The notes: generated from the sequence alone by a model not told the origin. A stretch of 64,000 bases of DNA from Pseudoalteromonas sp. R3 (GCF_004014715.1 NZ_CP034835.1:2232001-2296000), one strand, 5' to 3'; shown: positions 24,545-33,666, counted from the first letter of the stretch. Translations and numbers: made by a program.

Positions 24545-27256
24545 TTACATCTTCTCAAGCATATCTCGCTGGATTTCATCTTTGGTTGGGCGCTCTGGTT
24601 CTATGAGTGGGAACATCATCGAAATACTCGTTCCTTTCTTTCCTGTCTTAATACGCAACTTGGTGTGAAATGCTTTGGCTATATCTCTCATTGTGTACAG
24701 GCCTTCACCAAAATGCAGGCGCGACCTTAAAGGGATCCCTACTCCATCATCTTCTATGCATACTTCAAGTTGGCTTTTGAGCTTATGAATATTAACTTTC
24801 ACAAATGTACCTTCGGAGTGGAGTACTGCATTGTGCAGCGCGTGATATACCACAGAGTAAACGTCTTTCTCCAATTCCTTATCCATTTTTAGACGACCCA
24901 ACGTTACGTCAAAATGAACTTTAATCTTTGCCTGTAGATTTGACTGCACTTGGAGTAAGTCTAAACCCGACTTAAGTTTTTGATCGCCCAGATACGGACC
25001 ATTGTGCGCAATCGGTTCAAGCAGCTCTAGCACTTTATCTAATTTAACCAACCCCTCAGTTAACATGGTGTCGTCACCAGAGCAAAGAACTCTAGCTTGC
25101 TCAGCTAACATAGCCGCATGAGTAAGGTTGCTGCGCTGTAACTTTTCACGGTTTTGACGATAGACCCTGTGAAACGATTGAATCCAAAAATGAACATAAA
25201 GACCAGCAACAAGTAAAACAGCCACAACAAATGCTATGTAAGCGGTAATTGCTGTAGGGGAGTTGTACCAAGCAGACGTAATCTCAAACTGATAGGTTAC
25301 TGACTCGCTCCAAGCCTCCCCGAGCCGCTGCCTGAACTCAACTACATAGCGGTCAGGAGCCAACTCGTTCAACTGTAGCATTGGGCTGTGTAAAGACAGC
25401 CAATCACCACCATTGAAACGATACTCATATTTAACCCGATCATTATACGCATATTGTAAATTTGAGACCGCAATATCGAGCCAACCGTCTTGATCTAATG
25501 TCAAACTCGTATTACCCAGTGAGACCCCGTTAGCTGATTTCACATAACTCACGATTGGAGCGTCCAATTCAAATTCGCTAGAATTTGAAATCTCCAGAAA
25601 TGCACTATCGCTAACAGCATAGATACGCTCACCCACTATACGCATACTGCCGATCATGAAAGCATGATCTTGAGTTTCGCGTATTAGCTGAGTCGCTGAT
25701 TTATCGGCGTCCAAAAAATGAATACCGTTGTTTGTCAGCAAATATATTTTGTTCTGAGACTCTACAATCTCTTTGATGTATTTGGGAGAAGGAACTTTAA
25801 TCCAGTCGTCGCCATCTTTTCTATAAAGCCCGTCACCGTAAGTCGCCATATAGATATTACTATTAAACATTGCAACATCAGTTACCTTAGATTGACCTTG
25901 GTATTCATGGAAAACTGAATTTGGCTCACTGGCCCTGACCAATCCGGCTGCTGTGCTAATATACAGGTGACTATTAATCTCTGTTACATTCAATATCTCG
26001 TTACTGATCAACATTGAGTTGATAATATGAAAATCATCATATTCCAACTTTGAGTTAAAGCGGACAATTCCGCTTTCATCCGTTGCCAGGTAAAGCTGCT
26101 CGTTGATTACAGTCGAGTTGATAACATAGCCGTTAAAAATCGGTTTAACGGCACGCTTGGTTACGTCAACAGAGTACGCACCATCGTTCGTAGATACGAT
26201 CAGGTACCCTGCAAAAGTAGAAAACGCAGTGACTTCAAAATCCTTGCCTATCTGCTCATTGAGCCACTCAACTGGCTGTCCATCCTTGTATACTCCTTTC
26301 GTTGTCCCTACCCACCATGAGCCGTTTACACGCTCCAAAATGTTGTAGGGTGAGCCAACAGTAAAATTACTAACACGGCTGTTGCCCTCCACAATACCAA
26401 ATTCGTTAATGTTTAGACCCCAAAGCTGTTGCTTGCTATCAGCAAACATGGAGAGGTAAGTCTTTCTGGTAGAGTTTACTTGCTCACGAGTTTGTTCCAA
26501 CGTAGTTAACGATACTTCATTCACACTGTCACCATCCGTGTAATAAACAAAGTAAGGTGCTACGTATGTAAGGTTCTCAGCGCGCTTTATCGAGTCATTG
26601 GTAAGCGTAGTGCCCTGTAAATTCGAGTAGTAGCCGAGATGATCATTAGCAAAATACACAACTCCGTGTGGTGTTACATCAATGTCGCCGACTTTGACTG
26701 TTTGTGCCACGACATTTGTACTCATACCCTTTTGAAACTGATAGAGGCCATCACTTGCTAGCGCAAAGACATGACCATATCCAGATTCCAAATCTATAAC
26801 CTCAGTTTTCCCCGATAGTCGGATCGCATACTTACCTGTGCTCAACTTATACTCAAGAACACGGTTAGCTTCCTGAGTGAATAGACTTTCATGGGTAATG
26901 GCTATATTCGTTGCTGATGTTTCAGCAAATGATCGAGCTTCAAGGCTCCTAAGATCAATTGACCATACAGCACCGGAGTTATATAAAACATACGCTACAT
27001 CCGTATCGCTGATCTCAATATCTCTTGCAAGACCAGAGGGCAACGCTGAGAAGTGACTCAAATTTAGAAGGTGTTCGCCATCATATCTGAGCAGCCCTTC
27101 ATGTGACGGGAAATAAACGTAATCACGGCTGTCCTGAGCAACACTGCTAAGATGCTCAACCTCTAAGGCTGCTGCTCCACCGTGCAAAGCTAACGCCAGT
27201 AATGTAATCCTTGCTGCAAACATAGCTAAGAATTCCTTTTTATAAGGGGAGGTCAT
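24545..27256 (-). CDS. periplasmic beta-propeller sensor with GHKL ATPase domain
   Basis: 903 aa from ATG at 27256 with AAGGGG upstream (GTG at 27262 possible). Order: signal peptide/N-terminal helix; about 550 residues of repeated short beta motifs like two-component regulator propellers (e.g. DSRDYVYFPSHEGLLRYDG, GSWWVGTTKGVYKDG); a Y_Y_Y-like beta sandwich (about 590-665); one transmembrane helix (about 670-692); a short helical linker; and a HATPase domain with N box HALHNAVLHSEG, G1 DDGVGI and G2 GEGLYTMRDI. This is the NarX/HPK7-like ATPase type, but the usual RELHD phosphoacceptor helix is not recognisable. No response regulator is adjacent. It follows the repressor and an exported protein in one tight operon. 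Confidence 0.85.
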   Translation of the reverse strand: MTSPYKKEFLAMFAARITLLALALHGGAAALEVEHLSSVAQDSRDYVYFPSHEGLLRYDGEHLLNLSHFSALPSGLARDIEISDTDVAYVLYNSGAVWSIDLRSLEARSFAETSATNIAITHESLFTQEANRVLEYKLSTGKYAIRLSGKTEVIDLESGYGHVFALASDGLYQFQKGMSTNVVAQTVKVGDIDVTPHGVVYFANDHLGYYSNLQGTTLTNDSIKRAENLTYVAPYFVYYTDGDSVNEVSLTTLEQTREQVNSTRKTYLSMFADSKQQLWGLNINEFGIVEGNSRVSNFTVGSPYNILERVNGSWWVGTTKGVYKDGQPVEWLNEQIGKDFEVTAFSTFAGYLIVSTNDGAYSVDVTKRAVKPIFNGYVINSTVINEQLYLATDESGIVRFNSKLEYDDFHIINSMLISNEILNVTEINSHLYISTAAGLVRASEPNSVFHEYQGQSKVTDVAMFNSNIYMATYGDGLYRKDGDDWIKVPSPKYIKEIVESQNKIYLLTNNGIHFLDADKSATQLIRETQDHAFMIGSMRIVGERIYAVSDSAFLEISNSSEFELDAPIVSYVKSANGVSLGNTSLTLDQDGWLDIAVSNLQYAYNDRVKYEYRFNGGDWLSLHSPMLQLNELAPDRYVVEFRQRLGEAWSESVTYQFEITSAWYNSPTAITAYIAFVVAVLLVAGLYVHFWIQSFHRVYRQNREKLQRSNLTHAAMLAEQARVLCSGDDTMLTEGLVKLDKVLELLEPIAHNGPYLGDQKLKSGLDLLQVQSNLQAKIKVHFDVTLGRLKMDKELEKDVYSVVYHALHNAVLHSEGTFVKVNIHKLKSQLEVCIEDDGVGIPLRSRLHFGEGLYTMRDIAKAFHTKLRIKTGKKGTSISMMFPLIEPERPTKDEIQRDMLEKM

Positions 27257-27275
27257 AGCCACCCCTTGGCCCTAA

Positions 27276-27797
27276 TTATTCGACTTCTTGCGGGTTGTGG
27301 TTTCGTACACCGCATCCAGCTAGCACCACTGGAGGGAATGAAGAAACAGAATCCATTTCAAAATTAACAACACTCGTTTCATTAATACTAACACGTGAAA
27401 CCATTTTGTTAAATTTGTTTTGCTGGCGTTTTTGCCAATCGAAGTTTTGCTCTCGGGGAGCAAGAATAAATAGGTAGGTAGGTTTTCTAGGGTCTGACGC
27501 ATTTTGCTTGTTTTCCCAGGCCTCCATAACGGATTGACCAGCACTTTCACCATACAAGTGAGTATAAGCAGCTGCGATTAATTGGGCGCCTGAATTACTC
27601 ATAACCATAACGGCTGTGTTTTTGTAGTCGCTGCCACAGTCAAACGACACATCTACATTGAGTGTGCTGCCATCTGGCAACAACAGGTCAGCATTCATCC
27701 GCTGAACTTGCGCTCTGTCAGGCAAAGGTTCAAGAGCAACTGCCGATGAAGACAGCATTCCAAGGAGCAGAGCTAGTGGGGCAATTCTAATTTTCAT
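27276..27797 (-). CDS. exported protein of unknown function
   Basis: 173 aa with a clear signal peptide (MKIRIAPLALLLGMLSSSAVA, cleavage predicted before LEP) and an AAGGA ribosome site. The mature protein has two Cys (FDCGSDY and LAGCGVR) that could form a disulfide. It is 12 nt from the repressor gene and about 20 nt from the sensor gene. A periplasmic partner or ligand-handling protein for the beta-propeller sensor is the simplest inference. No family recognised. Confidence 0.78.
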   Translation of the reverse strand: MKIRIAPLALLLGMLSSSAVALEPLPDRAQVQRMNADLLLPDGSTLNVDVSFDCGSDYKNTAVMVMSNSGAQLIAAAYTHLYGESAGQSVMEAWENKQNASDPRKPTYLFILAPREQNFDWQKRQQNKFNKMVSRVSINETSVVNFEMDSVSSFPPVVLAGCGVRNHNPQEVE

Positions 27798-27809
27798 ATT
27801 ATTTATCCT

Positions 27810-28307
27810 TCAGTAGGCCATATAAAGCGCTCCCTCAGCAATGGTTTTAACCATGATTTCGTTAAAGTTATGCTCAAATGCTTTTTCAATTAACATTGGC
27901 CGTAACTTATTACGAATTATGAGTTCACGCTCCGCGTCAAGGTGTTTTGGTTCCAACAAATCATCCATTATTTCTTCAACTAAGGCCAATGCGGCCAATG
28001 CATCTTCGGTACTATTTCTAACACTACCGCTGGATTCCACAGTTGGTTTTTTGTCATTGAAAGTAGCGTCATTTGATTTGCTTTTACTCTCAATCTCAAA
28101 GATCTCATCAAGAGAGACACCCTTTTTGATGCAAGCTAAAACTATAGCTGCGTATGGAAGCGTCTCTTTCTTTCTTGCCATAGCTATCCCACTATGAGAG
28201 AGCCCAAGCTCTTCTGACAAAGCCCGATCACTACTCACACCAAATTTCTTTTGCAGCTTTGAGATCACATCACCTATCTCAGACACCGCCATACTATCGG
28301 TAAACAT
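27810..28307 (-). CDS. phage repressor (CI-type HTH)
   Basis: 165 aa. Residues about 10-60 (ISKLQKKFGVSSDRALSEELGLSHSGIAMARKK..PYAAIVLACIKKGVSLDEIF) match the Phage_CI_repr HTH family. The C terminus is helical with no LexA/S24-like peptidase, so it is not RecA-cleavable by the standard route. It is divergent from the Ner-like gene and separated by an operator region, the c/ner arrangement of Mu. It is the first gene of an operon that includes an exported protein and a membrane sensor, an unusual arrangement. No clear ribosome site; ATG at 28292 is an alternative start. Confidence 0.85.
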   Translation of the reverse strand: MFTDSMAVSEIGDVISKLQKKFGVSSDRALSEELGLSHSGIAMARKKETLPYAAIVLACIKKGVSLDEIFEIESKSKSNDATFNDKKPTVESSGSVRNSTEDALAALALVEEIMDDLLEPKHLDAERELIIRNKLRPMLIEKAFEHNFNEIMVKTIAEGALYMAY

Positions 28308-28327
28308 TTTTAGCTGTCAACACCTAA

Positions 28328-28386
28328 TTTATTTAGCATAAAAAATAAAAATTAAACTTGACGCTATATTTATTTAGCGCTAACTT
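28328..28386. promoter_or_regulatory. immunity operators and early promoter
   Basis: TTTATTTAGC occurs exactly at 28328-28337 and again at 28369-28378. The second lies within the 17-nt spacer between TTGACG (28358-28363) and TAACTT (28381-28386), a good sigma-70 early promoter reading toward the Ner-like gene. TTAGCGCTAA (28374-28383) is a palindrome. A weaker related TTTTAGC follows at 28411. Repressor binding here would block early transcription. Confidence 0.65.
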
Positions 28387-28448
28387 GAAAAAACACTAAG
28401 TGCAAAATAATTTTAGCGAAACAATTTAAGCATAAAGGTAAATCTATC

Positions 28449-28781
28449 ATGACTGACCAAGAAAAAAAATTTGAACATATGTCTATCGAAGACATCAGCA
28501 GCGGCTTATCAGCAAATGACGTCCAGTTTTCAGATATTGCTGCCGCAAAAGGCTGCTCAGTTTCACATGTATACAACGTTGCTGCTGGCAACTCGACCTC
28601 TAAGCACATAGCTACAGCAATTTGTCTGTCCCTCGGAAAAACCCTTACTAGCGTGTTTGGTGACAAATACACAACAAGAAAAAAGCGAGGTCCAAAAAAT
28701 CGGGAAATCAGACGGCAACAAATTGCAGATGCAATTAAACAAGGTAAGCCGGTCCCAGTACCAAGAATGGATCATATGTAG
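28449..28781 (+). CDS. Ner/Cro-like DNA-binding regulator
   Basis: 110 aa. A single HTH (FSDIAAAKGCSVSHVYNVAAG..STSKHIATAICLSLGKTLTSVFGDKY) with KRGPKNREIRR basic extension. First gene of the early operon, divergent from the repressor. In Mu, Ner turns down early and repressor transcription after induction; the same is expected here. Confidence 0.78.
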   Translation: MTDQEKKFEHMSIEDISSGLSANDVQFSDIAAAKGCSVSHVYNVAAGNSTSKHIATAICLSLGKTLTSVFGDKYTTRKKRGPKNREIRRQQIADAIKQGKPVPVPRMDHM

Positions 28782-28816
28782 AACGAGCACCACATTAAAT
28801 AGCAGGAGATTTTCAC

Positions 28817-29245
28817 GTGGAAAATTACGACTCTAAACTAGAAAACAACATTTTTGAAAGTCAAACGCCACCCGATTGTGAAGTGTTGGCAGCTTTCTCA
28901 CATGCTGTAAACGCGTGTATGCGCAGAAGCGGCTTCACTCGCGCAGGCCTTGCAGACAGAATGAATCGCGCACTGCAAGCACATGAAGTTGAGGTAAATG
29001 AAGGTAACTTGAATCGCTGGTTTGCCCCAAGCCAGTCGACAAATATGCCCATTCAATACCTACCAGCGCTATTGTGGGCGCTAAAAAGCATTGAGCCGCT
29101 AAACATTCTTGTTGAGCCGATTATGTATAAGGCTGTAAACCAGCGCGAGCTAATGATGCAAGATGTAGCGCAGGCCGACATTGAAATCTCGCAATTACAA
29201 AAGCATAAGCAGCGACTGCTAGAACAACTCTCGCCTAAGTCCTAA
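28817..29245 (+). CDS. early phage regulatory/hypothetical protein
   Basis: 142 aa. GTG start at 28817 with AGGAG at 28804-28808. Residues about 18-80 (AFSHAVNACMRRSGFTRAGLADRMNRALQ..VNEGNLNRWFAPS) look like a divergent HTH used by small phage regulators before the transposase; the C terminus is coiled coil. Second gene of the early operon. Confidence 0.7.
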   Translation: MENYDSKLENNIFESQTPPDCEVLAAFSHAVNACMRRSGFTRAGLADRMNRALQAHEVEVNEGNLNRWFAPSQSTNMPIQYLPALLWALKSIEPLNILVEPIMYKAVNQRELMMQDVAQADIEISQLQKHKQRLLEQLSPKS

Positions 29246-29259
29246 CTAATCCCGGAGCT

Positions 29260-29319
29260 ATGACAATGCCTATCAAAGACCAAGATCTGCCCAAATTTCG
29301 AGGTTGCTATGACAACTGA
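29260..29319 (+). CDS. possible 19-aa leader peptide
   Basis: ATG at 29260 with CGGAG before it opens a 19-codon frame whose stop (29317-29319) overlaps the start of the DUF3102 gene. It could provide translational coupling. Length makes it uncertain. Confidence 0.3.
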   Translation: MTMPIKDQDLPKFRGCYDN

Positions 29320-30211
29320 ACTCGCTGCAATCGTTGGTGAAGAATCAGCTGATGAACTGCAACACCAGATAGAAAGCCAAACTGCGCCACTCAATATAGT
29401 AATGCCTAATAGTATTGACGAGTGCATGGACCGGGCGACATTTCTGGCAAATCGACAATTTAGCGACGCAGCAGAAATGGGCTTCATTTTATTGCATGTC
29501 AAAGCACAGTTAAAACATGGACAGTTTTCTCAAATGTTAATTGAGCGCGGCATACACAGACGCACAGCTACAAGGGTAATGGCTGTAGCAAAAATGCTAA
29601 AACAGTTACCAAAAAGCAAAATGGACACGGTGTCCATTTTGAACATGTCTCAAAAGCAGCTGACCGAACTCACCAAAGTTCCCATTGAAACGCTCAAAGA
29701 GCTGGACGATGAAGACTACGAAGTATTAGCTGAAACAGCCAGCAAGAACATCCGCGAGCAAGTAGCCGAACTGCTGGAGAAAAAGTCTGAACTCGAAGAC
29801 TCGCAAGCCGAGCTGATCAACGAACTGGAGCAGGAGCGACTGCGCAAAACGCCGACCAGCCGGTTTGATATGCCCATATTTTTGAGCGAGATACGCAAAG
29901 ACGCCATCTGCCATACCGAATTATTAAACGACGCACTCCAGCAGGCGCAAATGGGGGTTACTCAGCTGTGCGAGCTGCGCACGCTGGACTTGCCATCGCG
30001 CATTGCCGCCGCCCAGGTGGTACACCACGCCTACGCCAGTATTTACACCCAGATAGGCACCATGCTCAGCCAGCTACACATGGAGTTTGGCGAGTATGTA
30101 CAGGGCATCGACAACCTGCCCAGGTTTGACGATGCCGAGTGGCAATACGTCGATACCGAGCGCGAGCGCCTGCTGGAATCATTCCGATTAAGCACGAAAG
30201 GAGATAAGTAA
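29309..30211 (+). CDS. DUF3102-like early protein
   Basis: 300 aa. The central ECMDRATFLANRQFSDAAEMGFILLHVKAQLKHGQFSQMLIERG segment, read in short blocks, matches DUF3102 proteins that precede transposase genes in B3-like phages; a Leu/Glu-rich coiled coil follows at about 155-185. Its TAA overlaps the transposase ATG (TAATG). Role unknown; probably DNA-binding or accessory to transposition. Confidence 0.75.
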   Translation: MTTELAAIVGEESADELQHQIESQTAPLNIVMPNSIDECMDRATFLANRQFSDAAEMGFILLHVKAQLKHGQFSQMLIERGIHRRTATRVMAVAKMLKQLPKSKMDTVSILNMSQKQLTELTKVPIETLKELDDEDYEVLAETASKNIREQVAELLEKKSELEDSQAELINELEQERLRKTPTSRFDMPIFLSEIRKDAICHTELLNDALQQAQMGVTQLCELRTLDLPSRIAAAQVVHHAYASIYTQIGTMLSQLHMEFGEYVQGIDNLPRFDDAEWQYVDTERERLLESFRLSTKGDK

Positions 30212-31869
30212 TGCATCCTGCTGTGATCAAATTTAATAACCTTCCTGCCAAAGTGGCTGCGCCCACCTGGCAACAGGCCAGCGATAAGGCCCGCAGTACT
30301 GCAATGGCCAGGCAAACCATAGTTAAACACCTGCTCAGCGCTGGCACTGCCATAGATGCGGCATTTGTAAGGTTTAAACAAAACCTGGAAAGCGGACTGG
30401 TTACGCCTGCTCTATCGCAAGCCATTATTACCGTTAATAAGGTGCCCAGCCGTGCAACCCTGTTTAACTGGGTAAAGGCGTACAAGGCCAATGGCCTGGA
30501 AGGGCTGTTACCAGCACACCGGGGCAGGGGCAAAGACCTGCCAAACTGGGCCACCCGCGCGCTGCAGTTTTACCATGCCCCCACATCGCCGTCGTTTGCC
30601 ATGGTGGCCGACGACCTGAAAGCCGAAGGCTATAAAGTAGAGGCGCACCAGGTGCGGCGCTTTATTGGCTCGCTGCCGCACGAACTGGGCCCTAAGAGCC
30701 CGTACCGCATGGGTGCCAAGCTGTACAAAGAAGCCCATAAAGATTTTAAGTTGCGCTCTACTGCGCACATTCCGGCTGGTTTCTTATATAACGGCGACGG
30801 CCATACGCTGGATGTTTACCTGGCCCACCATAAAAGTGGCAACCCGTTTAGGTATGAGTTAACCGCACTGCAGGATGTACGCAGCCGCAAAATTGTTGCT
30901 TGGGATCTGAGCGAGGCCGAAAACACATTAGCAACCTTGAACGCCCTGACGACCTCTATCAAAAAGTACGATCACCTGGTGAGCATGTTTTACGTGGATA
31001 ACGGCTCGGGCTACAAGGCCAACATGATGAATGAGGAATGCATAGGCGTGTATGCCCAGCTGGATATAGAGCCTATTTTTGCCATTCCTGGTAATGCCCG
31101 TGCTAAATGGATTGAGCGGTTTTTCCTGCATATGGAAGACCGTGTTGGCAAGCGGTTCCAGACCTACTGCGGCCGCCACGAAGACGAGAGCTTTAAAAAG
31201 CTGGTACTCAAGGAGATTAAACAGGGTAAGCGCCACCTGCCCACCGTTGAGGAATGGGTGGCCGAGTTTAATAAATTTTTAGACCACTACCACAACAGCC
31301 CGCACCCGGAGGAAACCGGCAAAACCCGTCAACAGGTGTGGGACGAGAACTTTGTGCAATCAAAGCCGCCACACATTGATTTTGATTTTCTGCCCAAAAC
31401 CAAAGTTAAGGTGCGCCGTGGCCAGATCCAGTTACACAAACGTACGTACACAGCCGACTACCTGCACCAGTTTAACGGCCAGGAGCTGATAGCCGGTTTC
31501 AGTATGACCGACGACAAAACAATCAAACTCCATGAGCTAACTGGCGAATTGCTGCTCATTGCACACCTGAAAACCAAAGTGCCCGCCATTCCTGAGTCGC
31601 GCATAGAACAGCGCCGCGACGAACGCACCAAGTTCCAGCTCAAGCGGCTGGATAAGAAGAAGCACGAAATCCTGGCACAGGCCGCAAAAACCCGCGTTGT
31701 GGATGTAGACGAGGTTGAAGAACTGGCAGCCGACACCGGACCCCTGAGCATTGAGCACAAAGAGCAAACCCCGTTTTTTGAAATGGACCTGAACGACTTT
31801 CTGGTTGAACCCGAACAACCAGAGGCACTGGAGCTAACCGATTTTGCAGTAACAGAGGATGACGAATAA
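30211..31869 (+). CDS. DDE transposase (MuA role, Tn552/B3-like)
   Basis: 552 aa, shorter than MuA (663). N-terminal HTH-rich part (to about 170), then a retroviral-integrase-like core with the triad Asp in NGDGHTLDV (about 196), Asp in YVDNGSGY (about 262) and Glu in ARAKWIERFF (about 302), then a Mu-transposase-type beta-barrel (KVRRGQIQLHKRTYTADYL) and an acidic C terminus. It catalyses strand cutting and transfer of the prophage ends. Coupled to the MuB-like gene at its stop. Confidence 0.93.
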   Translation: MHPAVIKFNNLPAKVAAPTWQQASDKARSTAMARQTIVKHLLSAGTAIDAAFVRFKQNLESGLVTPALSQAIITVNKVPSRATLFNWVKAYKANGLEGLLPAHRGRGKDLPNWATRALQFYHAPTSPSFAMVADDLKAEGYKVEAHQVRRFIGSLPHELGPKSPYRMGAKLYKEAHKDFKLRSTAHIPAGFLYNGDGHTLDVYLAHHKSGNPFRYELTALQDVRSRKIVAWDLSEAENTLATLNALTTSIKKYDHLVSMFYVDNGSGYKANMMNEECIGVYAQLDIEPIFAIPGNARAKWIERFFLHMEDRVGKRFQTYCGRHEDESFKKLVLKEIKQGKRHLPTVEEWVAEFNKFLDHYHNSPHPEETGKTRQQVWDENFVQSKPPHIDFDFLPKTKVKVRRGQIQLHKRTYTADYLHQFNGQELIAGFSMTDDKTIKLHELTGELLLIAHLKTKVPAIPESRIEQRRDERTKFQLKRLDKKKHEILAQAAKTRVVDVDEVEELAADTGPLSIEHKEQTPFFEMDLNDFLVEPEQPEALELTDFAVTEDDE

Positions 31870-33113
31870 TGACATTTACAGAGCACTACAGCGAGTTGCA
31901 GCAGCTGCAAACCCGCATTATCAACAACGAGATTGAGCTATTTAACATACCCGCCACTGAGTATTGCAATGGCTGGGCACTGGAGAGCGTACAGGCTGTA
32001 CTGGAGGGCAAAAGCCCCATTGACCCCAAGAAGGTGATCAACTCACTGTGGCAACAGTTTTTTGGTGAGTTTGACCCGCAACTGTTTATGGCAGATGCGC
32101 CTATATCCAACGCCTACACAGAGGACGACAAGCTGATCCTCGCCCGTATCAAGCGACGAATGAAGGAGAAGGAACTGGAGGGGCAGGGCGTTATGAGCAG
32201 CACCCTGGCAACCCGCATTAATAAAAGCTCGGGCACCATCAGCCAGTTGTTAAACGGCAAATACGCTGCGAGCCCTACTAAGTTGCTGCACGAGATTTGG
32301 AGCATCCTGGAGCCTACCGACATGGAGGTACAACAGGATAGCAAGCCCGCAAAAAGCGATGCCCTGGCTAATATCCGCATCCGCTATGGGGATGTGCCCT
32401 ATGTACAAACATCAGTACCAAAACTAATAAAAATGGCGTGCGAACATGCCCAGGAGCGCCGGCGTATTGCCGTAGTTGCGGGCACTGCAGGCATTGGCAA
32501 AAGCAAAGGGGCGGAGCACTACCGTGACAGCAACGACCACGTATTTATGGTTGATGGCGACGAGGATATGACCTCTACCCAGGTGCTAAAGGAGCTGGCT
32601 GACCGCCTGGGCATATCCAAAACCGGTGGCAACAGCAGACTGCGCGACAAAATAGTCGACGCACTCAAAGGCACCAACAAAATCATCATCCTGGACGAGG
32701 CCGACAAGTGCAAACCCAACGCGCTCGACCCACTGCGTACTATCTCTGACCGTGCACAAATTGGTGTGGTGCTGATCGGCAATATCCAACTTGTAGACAA
32801 ACTACAAAGCCAGGAGCGCTACGAGCTGATCGCCAGCCGCGTGTGCTTCTGGCCTCGTGCGGTAGGCGAACTGCCTATCGAAGATATCAAAACCTTATTC
32901 ATGGAGCTAAGCCATGGCGCTTTGCCACTGGCCGATGACAGCGAAGCATTTTGGAAATGGTTGCACTCTCGCGTGGAGGGCAATGCTCGAATGCTGGTCG
33001 AAAACGTGATGCCACACGTGATCTCACATGTACGCAAGAACCCAAATAAGAAGGTCGACAAACTGATGCTGAACAGCATCTGCGCGACCATTTTGAATAA
33101 GCAAACTATCTGA
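31869..33113 (+). CDS. AAA+ ATPase, transposition target protein (MuB role)
   Basis: 414 aa. N-terminal extra region (to about 90), HTH (STLATRINKSSGTISQLLNGKYAASP), then an AAA+ domain with Walker A GTAGIGKSKG (about 204-213) and Walker B IIILDEAD (about 272-279). In Mu, B binds target DNA, activates transposase and gives target immunity. ATG overlaps the transposase end. Confidence 0.9.
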   Translation: MTFTEHYSELQQLQTRIINNEIELFNIPATEYCNGWALESVQAVLEGKSPIDPKKVINSLWQQFFGEFDPQLFMADAPISNAYTEDDKLILARIKRRMKEKELEGQGVMSSTLATRINKSSGTISQLLNGKYAASPTKLLHEIWSILEPTDMEVQQDSKPAKSDALANIRIRYGDVPYVQTSVPKLIKMACEHAQERRRIAVVAGTAGIGKSKGAEHYRDSNDHVFMVDGDEDMTSTQVLKELADRLGISKTGGNSRLRDKIVDALKGTNKIIILDEADKCKPNALDPLRTISDRAQIGVVLIGNIQLVDKLQSQERYELIASRVCFWPRAVGELPIEDIKTLFMELSHGALPLADDSEAFWKWLHSRVEGNARMLVENVMPHVISHVRKNPNKKVDKLMLNSICATILNKQTI

Positions 33114-33171
33114 TTTTTAAAAGAGTGGGCTGCTGTACAACCCACTCAGCAACCACAACAGGAGATATAAA

Positions 33172-33282
33172 ATGACTAATGTACTACACCCAGCTGGGCA
33201 CCAGCACGAAGGGCGGCTCACTTGCAAACGGCCACTCAATTACACCCGCAGGCTGAGCGTCCAGCGACACCCGATAAGCTGA
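33172..33282 (+). CDS. short ORF, possibly the stump of an interrupted early gene
   Basis: 36 codons from ATG at 33172, with an excellent GGAGA site (33161-33165) and a GAGTGGG..CCCACTC hairpin before it. The frame soon enters the antisense 33184-33666 gene. The well-formed start with no plausible protein suggests insertion of the antisense gene behind the start of a former early gene. Confidence 0.3.
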   Translation: MTNVLHPAGHQHEGRLTCKRPLNYTRRLSVQRHPIS

Positions 33283-33666
33283 CTGAATGCGGTCTAGATA
33301 AAACATTGTTGTGTCGAGCAGATCAGGCTCATTCATCAGCGACTCATACACCCGCTGAGCCGCACACAGCTGACACAGCGCATAGTAATAAACCAACAGT
33401 GCTTTCGAGTCGTGCGCGTTTGGAACTACGGTCTGCAAAGCGGATTGCAAGACTTGAGAACCTAACCCAAAGTCATGCACCGCTTTCAAAATTCCTTGAA
33501 TCAACGCCTCAGACTGCGCGCTGTATTCTTGCTCCAGTTCAACAAATTCACGTGGGCACATTCCTGAAATTATTTTGCTTAGCACATTGGTGTGCTCGGC
33601 AGGTAGCGCGTCTGCAAGTGTTGTTTTCAGGGAGCCACAAAGCTCAGTAATTTTAGAGAAATCCAT
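33184..33666 (-). CDS. unrecognised protein antisense in the early operon (moron)
   Basis: 160 aa from ATG at 33666 with AAGGG upstream. All-helical with three Cys and no membrane segment (MDFSKITELCGSLKTTLADALP...). It is the only minus-strand gene between the transposition and middle genes, so it is likely expressed from the lysogen rather than in lytic growth. A GGCCTTG..CAAGGCC hairpin (33689-33708) lies at its upstream border. Function unknown; immunity or defence is a guess. Confidence 0.62.
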   Translation of the reverse strand: MDFSKITELCGSLKTTLADALPAEHTNVLSKIISGMCPREFVELEQEYSAQSEALIQGILKAVHDFGLGSQVLQSALQTVVPNAHDSKALLVYYYALCQLCAAQRVYESLMNEPDLLDTTMFYLDRIQSAYRVSLDAQPAGVIEWPFASEPPFVLVPSWV

